DNA of 64,000 nt from Dyella marensis. GTDB lineage: Bacteria > Pseudomonadota > Gammaproteobacteria > Xanthomonadales > Rhodanobacteraceae. The position numbers were made by a program, and so were the translations under genes. The stretch covers positions 1 to 64,000 of the forward strand of contig NZ_FONH01000011.1 of assembly GCF_900112865.1 (NCBI RefSeq), in the 5' to 3' direction. This document shows positions 59,036-64,000 of this stretch, in pieces. The notes under the pieces are model-generated. The model saw only the letters and a list, made by a program, of their open reading frames with translations. It made no database searches and was not told the DNA's origin. Positions within the stretch are counted from its first letter, which is position 1; every line of letters starts with the position of its first letter.

Positions 59036-62000
59036 ATGACGAACAGCAACTTGGGCAGCAAACGATTCCTCGCACTGGCCATCGGCCTGTGCGTGAGCGG
59101 CGGCGTACTGGCGCAGACCACCACCGGCGGACTGTTCGGCCAGGCCGCGGCGGGCCAGGGCGACAGCGTGCTGATCAAGAGCAGCACGGGCCTGAGCCGC
59201 GAAGTGCCGCTGGACGACAAGGGCCGCTACAGCATCGGACAACTGCCGCTGGGCACCTACACGGTGACGCTGCAGCGCCAGGGCCAGGCGGTGGAGACGC
59301 GCGACAACATCACGATCAAGGTCGGCGCGGGCACCGAGGTTTCCTTTACCGGCGCGGTGGCGGCGAAGAACCTCAGCGGCATCAGCGTCACCGCGAATGC
59401 GTTGCCGGCGATCGACGTATCCAGCGTCGATTCGCGCACCGTGGTCACCTCCGACCAGCTGGCCAAGGTGCCGCTGGGCCGCAGCTCCGAAGCGATCGCG
59501 CTGCTGGCGCCCGGCGTGGTGAACAACGGCGGCAGCTTCAGCGGACCCACCGGGCAATCGCTGGTCAGCTTCGGCGGCTCGTCGGCGAGCGAGAACGCGT
59601 ATTACGTCAACGGCTTCAACACCACCGATCCGCTGCGCGGCTTCGGCGGACTCACCCTGCCCTACGGCGCGATCGACCAGCAGGAGGTCTACACCGGCGG
59701 CTACGGTGCGGCCTACGGCCGTTCCGACGGCGGCGTGATCAACGTGGTCGGCAAGCGCGGCACCAACCAGTGGCACTTCGGCACCCAGGTGTTGTGGGAA
59801 CCGGCGTTTGCCCGCGCGCGCCAGCGCGACCGCTTCTACGAGAGCGGCCTGCCGGCCACGCCGGTCGCGGGCAACCTGTATGCGCCGGACAGCGCCGACC
59901 GCAGCTGGACCACCACGGTCAGCGCCTATGCCGGCGGTCCGCTGGTAAAGGACAAGCTGTTCCTGTTCGTCGCCGGCGAATACGAGCGGCAGGAAGGCAA
60001 TACGGTCAATCCGGTCAGCGGCTTTCTTTCCGGCAAGCCTTACGTGGACTATCGCCAGAACGACCCGCGCTGGTACGCCAAGCTGGACTGGAACATCACC
60101 GACAACCACATCCTCGAAGTCACCGGCGCCTCCGACAAGTACAACAGCTCGGGCACCGTCTACCGCTACGACTACGTCAATCGCGCGCAGGGCACGCGCA
60201 TCGGCGCGAACGACGACATCAAGTCCGGCGGCGACGTGTACACCGCCAAGTACACCGGCTACCTCACCGACGCGCTCACGCTCACCGCGCAGTACGGCCG
60301 CATGAAGACCTCCGACTACGACGTGCCGGGCGGCTACGACCCGTCGCTCACCTATGTCGACGGCGTGACCAACCAGAACCCCGCGCTCAACGGCGGCGTC
60401 GGCCGCGGCAACAGCCAGACCATCGTGTCGCTCTACGATCCCGGCCGCGGCAACCGCACCACTAACACGCGCATCGACCTGACCTACAAGCTGGGCGACC
60501 ACACGCTCAGCGCCGGTATCGACAACCAGACCGCGAAGGCGCTCAACCAGGGCTCGAACACTTCCGGCCCCGGCTATTACTGGAGCTACGACCAGGCCGA
60601 TCCGAATACGCCGCTCTCCACCGGCCTGGGCGTGCCGGCGACGGCCGGCTTTCCCAACGGCGCGCAGGGCTACTACGTGGTGAAGACCGTCGCCAACAGC
60701 CTGGCCACGGTGCGTTCCAGCCAGCGTGCGCAGTACATCGAGGACAAGTGGCAGGTGAGCGAGCGCTGGCTGCTCTCCATCGGCCTGCGCAACGACCAGT
60801 TCCGCAACTACAACGCCGATGGCCAGGCCTACATCACCCAGCACAAGCCGCAGTGGGCGCCGCGCCTGGGCTTCAGCTGGGACGTCAACGGCGACTCCAG
60901 CTTCAAGATCTACGGCAATGCGGGCCGCTACTACCTGGGCCTGCCGCTGAACCCCTCGCTCAACGCGGCGGGCGCCTACGTCAGCACCTCGCAGTACTAC
61001 ACCTACAGCGGCATCGCCGCCGACGGCACGCCGACCGGGCTCACCGCGATGTCTGGCCCGGTCTCGGCCAACAACGCGTTCGGCATCCTGCCGGACCCGA
61101 AGACGGTGAGCACGCAGAACCTCAAGTCCGAATACCAGGACGAGTTCATCCTCGGCTTCACCAAGACCGCGGGCAACGACTGGGTCTACGGCGCCAAGCT
61201 GACCCAGCGCGTGCTGCGCAGCGCGATCGACGACTACTGCGATATCGACCGCGTGCTGGCCAAGGCCACTTCGCTCGGCTACGACGTCACCACCTCGAGC
61301 AACCCGGTGAGCTGCTGGCTGTTCAATCCGGGACAGGCCAATACGTTCACGCTGGTCGATACCTCCGGCCGCTACGTCAGCGTGCCGCTCAGCAATGCGG
61401 AGTTCGGCTTTCCCACGCTCAAGCGCAAGTACTACGGCCTGGAGACCTTCCTGGAGCATCCGTTCGACGGTCGCTGGTACGGCAAGCTCACCTACGTGTT
61501 CTCGCGCAGCTACGGCAATACCGAGGGCCAGCTGCGTTCGGACCTGTACCGCGAGTCGCGCGGCACCGGCCAGACCGCGGTGTCGACCACCCAGGACTGG
61601 GACAACTCCTGGATCATGGACTACAGCAACGGCGCGCAGAACAACGATCACAAGCACCAGCTGAAGTTCTTCGGCTATTACCAGCTCACGCCCGAGTGGC
61701 TGGTCTCGGCCAACCTCAGCCTGATCGCCGGTGCGCCCAAGCCCTGCCTGGGCTACTACGGCCCCGACCGCGCCGACCCGGCCGGCTACGGCAACAGCTA
61801 TCACTTCTGCTTCGGCGACCCCTCGCCGCCCGGCAGCCAGGGCCGCCTGCCGTGGATCCGCCAGCTGGACCTGGGCGTGAGCTATCGGCCCGCCTTCGCG
61901 GCCAACCGGCTGGCCTTCGGCGCGAATGTGTTCAACGTGCTCAACGAGCAGCGCGTGCTGGCAATCTTCCCGAACGGCGAGTCCTCGCCGAACAAGGCCA

Positions 62001-62074
62001 ACCCGCTGTACGGCACCCCGACGGCGCGCCAGCAGCCACGCTATGTGCGCTTGAGCGTGAGTTACGACTACTAA
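59036..62074 (+). CDS. Oar-like TonB-dependent outer-membrane receptor
   Basis: The 1012-residue protein has a signal peptide (FLALAIGLCVSGGVLAQ), a carboxypeptidase-regulatory-like domain (about residues 30-115: SREVPLDDKGRYSIGQLPLG, TYTVTLQRQG), a plug domain (about 130-240: LAKVPLGRSSEAIALLAPGV, YYVNGFNTTD, GAAYGRSDGGVINVVGKRGT) and a long beta-barrel ending in VRLSVSYDY with the terminal aromatic used for barrel insertion. The N-terminal Ig-like domain and length place it in the Oar group, thought to bring in peptides or complex carbohydrates, sometimes linked to adhesion. ATG 59036 is chosen because it opens the signal peptide, although GGGGAG lies 12 bases away. Confidence 0.93.
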   Translation: MTNSNLGSKRFLALAIGLCVSGGVLAQTTTGGLFGQAAAGQGDSVLIKSSTGLSREVPLDDKGRYSIGQLPLGTYTVTLQRQGQAVETRDNITIKVGAGTEVSFTGAVAAKNLSGISVTANALPAIDVSSVDSRTVVTSDQLAKVPLGRSSEAIALLAPGVVNNGGSFSGPTGQSLVSFGGSSASENAYYVNGFNTTDPLRGFGGLTLPYGAIDQQEVYTGGYGAAYGRSDGGVINVVGKRGTNQWHFGTQVLWEPAFARARQRDRFYESGLPATPVAGNLYAPDSADRSWTTTVSAYAGGPLVKDKLFLFVAGEYERQEGNTVNPVSGFLSGKPYVDYRQNDPRWYAKLDWNITDNHILEVTGASDKYNSSGTVYRYDYVNRAQGTRIGANDDIKSGGDVYTAKYTGYLTDALTLTAQYGRMKTSDYDVPGGYDPSLTYVDGVTNQNPALNGGVGRGNSQTIVSLYDPGRGNRTTNTRIDLTYKLGDHTLSAGIDNQTAKALNQGSNTSGPGYYWSYDQADPNTPLSTGLGVPATAGFPNGAQGYYVVKTVANSLATVRSSQRAQYIEDKWQVSERWLLSIGLRNDQFRNYNADGQAYITQHKPQWAPRLGFSWDVNGDSSFKIYGNAGRYYLGLPLNPSLNAAGAYVSTSQYYTYSGIAADGTPTGLTAMSGPVSANNAFGILPDPKTVSTQNLKSEYQDEFILGFTKTAGNDWVYGAKLTQRVLRSAIDDYCDIDRVLAKATSLGYDVTTSSNPVSCWLFNPGQANTFTLVDTSGRYVSVPLSNAEFGFPTLKRKYYGLETFLEHPFDGRWYGKLTYVFSRSYGNTEGQLRSDLYRESRGTGQTAVSTTQDWDNSWIMDYSNGAQNNDHKHQLKFFGYYQLTPEWLVSANLSLIAGAPKPCLGYYGPDRADPAGYGNSYHFCFGDPSPPGSQGRLPWIRQLDLGVSYRPAFAANRLAFGANVFNVLNEQRVLAIFPNGESSPNKANPLYGTPTARQQPRYVRLSVSYDY

Positions 62075-62096
62075 GCAACGTTCGGCGTAGGTTGGG

Positions 62097-62172
62097 GTGA
62101 GCCGCAGGCGAACCCCAACAGGCGCTCCGTCCATGCCTCTGTTGGGGTTCGCCTGCGGCTCACCCCAACCTG
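62097..62172. repeat. 76-bp inverted repeat element (GTAGGTTGGGGTGAGC family), copy 4
   Basis: Arms GTAGGTTGGGGTGAGCCGCAGGCG and CGCCTGCGGCTCACCCCAACCTGC enclose a short loop. It lies between the convergent receptor and DUF2252 genes, 23 bases after the receptor stop. Confidence 0.9.
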
Positions 62173-62190
62173 CGCCGGCCCCATTGTCGC

Positions 62191-63552
62191 TCAATACAGT
62201 GGTGTACCCGCGTTATAGGCGCCCACAAACGATTGCCAATCCAGATTGACCTGATCCGCATAGCCGAAGGCAAACGTCGAGATCTCGCTGGCCAGCCCGC
62301 TCTTGCTGCTCACCGCATCCGTCACCTGCTTATCGATGCTGTAGGACACGATGGCACTGTTGTAGTCCTGATCGGAAATCGCATGCGCAGAGGCGAGCGC
62401 CTGGCCCAGGTAGGTGGCCGCCGTATTGAGCTTGCCGGCGCTGCTGAGCTGGGTGTAGTCGAAATCCTCGGCATACGGCGATTTCTCGTGCACGTAGTAA
62501 GCCGAGCCGTCGATGGTGGCGTAGCCGACCAGCACATCCGCATTCAAGGTCTGGGCCTTCGCCGTCATGGCGACGCGGTTGCCTTCGTGGTTGCCGTAGT
62601 CGGCGGCGGGCAGCTGGCCGTTGTCGACGATGGCGACGGCGCTGCCGATCTCCTGCTTTACTTCCAGGATCACATCGTCCGATGTAGACGTCGACGGACC
62701 CTCGACCAGCACGTAGTAACGCAACTTGCCCAGGCTGCCCACGCCGGAGCCGAGCTTCTGGCGGATGTCCTTCACCTGGTAATAGCTCGCGGCATAGCGC
62801 TTGGAGGAAGCGATGCTCCCGATATAGCCGCTCATCGCACCGGCGATCTGGTCGTAGGTCGTGCTGCCCACCGTGGCCAGCTTGCCGGCAATGGTCTGGA
62901 ATGTGCGCGCACCGCCGCTGACCTGGGTGTACTTGGACAGCAGGTCCGAACGCGAATCGCCCTTGGCAGCGCCGATGGTGTCGCCCACCACGCCGGAAGT
63001 GTTGCCGCTCTTGAGCTGGAAGCTCAGCTCGGCGCTGCTGCCCTTGAAGTTGCTCATCTCATCGACGTAGGCGCCGACCATGGTCTTGATCGCGGTGCTG
63101 ATATCGCTATCGGCCAGGCCGTTGGCGCGACCGGCCAGCACCATGCTGGTGGCGAGCCGGCGCAGGTCCCACACGTACTGGCCGAGATAGCCTTCATCGA
63201 AGTCATCGACGCTGAATACGGTATTGCCGCCGCTGTCCTGCCATGCACCGAAGTTGCCGAAGTGCGTATCGCCGCCGATCCAGGTGTAGCCGGTCTGCGT
63301 GGTGGTGTAGGCGGATGCCGGCAGCGTCTTCATATCCTGGTAGAAGATATGCGCAGTGCCGCGATAGAAATCGAAGGCGCTGTTCGCCATGGTCGACATC
63401 TTGGTGGCGAGTTCCGCGCTGTCGGTGGCGGCGAACGGATGGTTGTAACCGTAGACCTGCGACACCACCCAGCTGGTGCGCGTGCTGGCGGCGTGCGCGG
63501 CGGAGGCGCACAGCAGGGCGGCGGACAGGACGATCCATGCTCTCTTTTTCAC
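62191..63552 (-). CDS. DUF2252 family secreted protein
   Basis: The 453-residue protein has a signal peptide (RAWIVLSAALLCASAAHA). GGDTHFGNFGAW near residue 93 and VFSVDDFDEGYLGQYVWDLR near 115 match the family's kinase-like nucleotide-binding core, found in cytosolic and secreted versions. Whether the exported form has phosphotransfer activity is unknown. GTG 63552 is the start because GGAGGAAA lies 6 bases upstream and the signal peptide follows directly (VKKRAWIVL). Later parts are Ser/Thr/Ala-rich helices. Confidence 0.88.
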   Translation of the reverse strand: MKKRAWIVLSAALLCASAAHAASTRTSWVVSQVYGYNHPFAATDSAELATKMSTMANSAFDFYRGTAHIFYQDMKTLPASAYTTTQTGYTWIGGDTHFGNFGAWQDSGGNTVFSVDDFDEGYLGQYVWDLRRLATSMVLAGRANGLADSDISTAIKTMVGAYVDEMSNFKGSSAELSFQLKSGNTSGVVGDTIGAAKGDSRSDLLSKYTQVSGGARTFQTIAGKLATVGSTTYDQIAGAMSGYIGSIASSKRYAASYYQVKDIRQKLGSGVGSLGKLRYYVLVEGPSTSTSDDVILEVKQEIGSAVAIVDNGQLPAADYGNHEGNRVAMTAKAQTLNADVLVGYATIDGSAYYVHEKSPYAEDFDYTQLSSAGKLNTAATYLGQALASAHAISDQDYNSAIVSYSIDKQVTDAVSSKSGLASEISTFAFGYADQVNLDWQSFVGAYNAGTPLY

Positions 63553-63565
63553 GGCTTTCCTCCAG

Positions 63566-63596
63566 GCAAGAAAAAGGCGCGGCAGAGCCGCGCCTT
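63566..63596 (-). terminator. Rho-independent terminator of the aminotransferase
   Basis: AAGGCGCGGC and GCCGCGCCTT are perfect 10-base arms around a three-base loop, followed on the minus strand by TTTCTTG. It ends the transcript of the gene entering from the right and lies 14 bases before the DUF2252 start. Confidence 0.85.
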
Positions 63597-63655
63597 GGGT
63601 CAGACCGGAATTCAAGCGATCGTGCGTGACGCTGTCGTGACGTGCGTTCTTGCGC

Positions 63656-64000
63656 TTACGCCTTGCTCACCGCCGCCACCGCGGCAGCCACCGTGTCCAG
63701 GTTGGAGCGGTTGAGCGCCGCCACGCAGATGCGGCCGGTGCCGATCGCATAGATGGCGTACTCGTCGCGCAGGCGATCGACCTGGGCCTTGCTCAGGCCC
63801 GAGTAGGAGAACATGCCGGCCTGCTGCTGGATGAAGGCGAACTGCGGCGCGCCGTGCGCCGCCAGCTTCTCCACCATGCCGGCGCGCATCGCGTGGATGC
63901 GCTCGCGCATCTCGCCCAGCTCCTGCTCCCACATCGCACGCAGCTCGGGGCTGTTCAGCACGCCCGCGACCAGGGCGCCGCCATGCGTGGACGGGCTGGA
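63656..64000 (-). CDS. Aromatic/aspartate aminotransferase, C-terminal part (runs off the window)
   Basis: Only the last 114 codons are in the window. The segments SPSTHGGALVAGVL, RERIHAMRAGMVEKLAAHG, FAFIQQQAGMFSYSGLSKAQ and GRICVAALNRSNLDTVAAAV are the C-terminal parts of class I aspartate/tyrosine aminotransferases (AspC/TyrB), PLP enzymes that move amino groups between amino acids and 2-oxoacids. The GMFSYSGLS loop and the substrate-carboxylate Arg in GRICVA are intact. The start lies beyond 64000. Aspartate versus aromatic preference cannot be told from this part. Confidence 0.92.
   Translation of the reverse strand, partial: SSPSTHGGALVAGVLNSPELRAMWEQELGEMRERIHAMRAGMVEKLAAHGAPQFAFIQQQAGMFSYSGLSKAQVDRLRDEYAIYAIGTGRICVAALNRSNLDTVAAAVAAVSKA

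Noticed and set aside
1-64000. CRISPR arrays, tRNA or rRNA genes, complete insertion sequences
   Set aside because: No regularly spaced repeats, no cloverleaf sequence and no transposase gene were found on reading through the window.

Overview
The window is high-GC DNA whose gene content (plsB-ubiE pair, rdgC, proline iminopeptidase, Oar-like TonB receptor, many short palindromic intergenic repeats) points to a gammaproteobacterium of the Xanthomonadales/Lysobacterales, probably Rhodanobacteraceae (Dyella, Rhodanobacter or Luteibacter-like). That placement is an inference from gene style, not from a marker comparison.

Layout. (1) 1-2629: intergenic hairpin repeats and the Rep helicase. (2) 2666-20328: a complete lambda-like tail gene cluster with an autocleavable S24 repressor, a Q-like antiterminator, two holins, an endolysin, tail genes in lambda order (U-V-G/GT-H-M-L-K-I-J) and three tail fibres. 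It has no integrase, terminase, portal, capsid or replication gene. The best reading is an F-type (flexible, non-contractile) tailocin, i.e. a phage-tail bacteriocin. Notable parts are two face-to-face promoters with an operator motif over each -10, three copies of a palindrome-plus-terminator unit, a lambda-style -1 slippery site in the tail chaperone genes, a short tape-measure protein, and several terminators inside the operon that fit antitermination control. (3) 20369-30425: housekeeping genes (AI-2E-family permease, class C phosphatase lipoprotein, a candidate small RNA, PlsB, UbiE, a GAF-GGDEF cyclase, small membrane and hypothetical proteins). (4) 30529-43645, minus strand, with a GC-poorer stretch around 31-35 kb: an RHS polymorphic-toxin region. 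Two small secreted RHS 'tip' proteins, one ending in an M15-peptidase-like domain, lie beside a 1966-residue secreted YD-repeat/FN3 protein, followed by a row of small, mostly signal-peptide-bearing proteins that look like immunity or accessory factors. (5) 43953-64000: ordinary chromosomal genes (TMEM175-like channel, Pr6Pr protein, two GSTs, orphan HicB, EamA exporter with divergent Lrp regulator, peptidases, hydrolase, GFA protein, MFS exporter, YgjP-like metallopeptidase, RdgC, Oar-like receptor, DUF2252 protein) and the 3' end of an aromatic/aspartate aminotransferase cut by the window edge.

How the parts work together. In the tailocin, DNA damage should trigger RecA-assisted self-cleavage of the repressor, opening the rightward promoter; the antiterminator would then carry polymerase through the embedded terminators, giving tail assembly and holin/endolysin lysis. 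The fibre genes share one N-terminal docking module and differ in their receptor-binding parts. In the RHS region, every toxin-like protein and most neighbours carry signal peptides, so the activity is probably periplasmic or extracellular.

Three families of dispersed repeats occur across the window: REP singlets/doublets (REPIN-like), an 76-89 bp inverted repeat at gene 3' ends that can supply stop codons, and a longer 120-190 bp inverted element.
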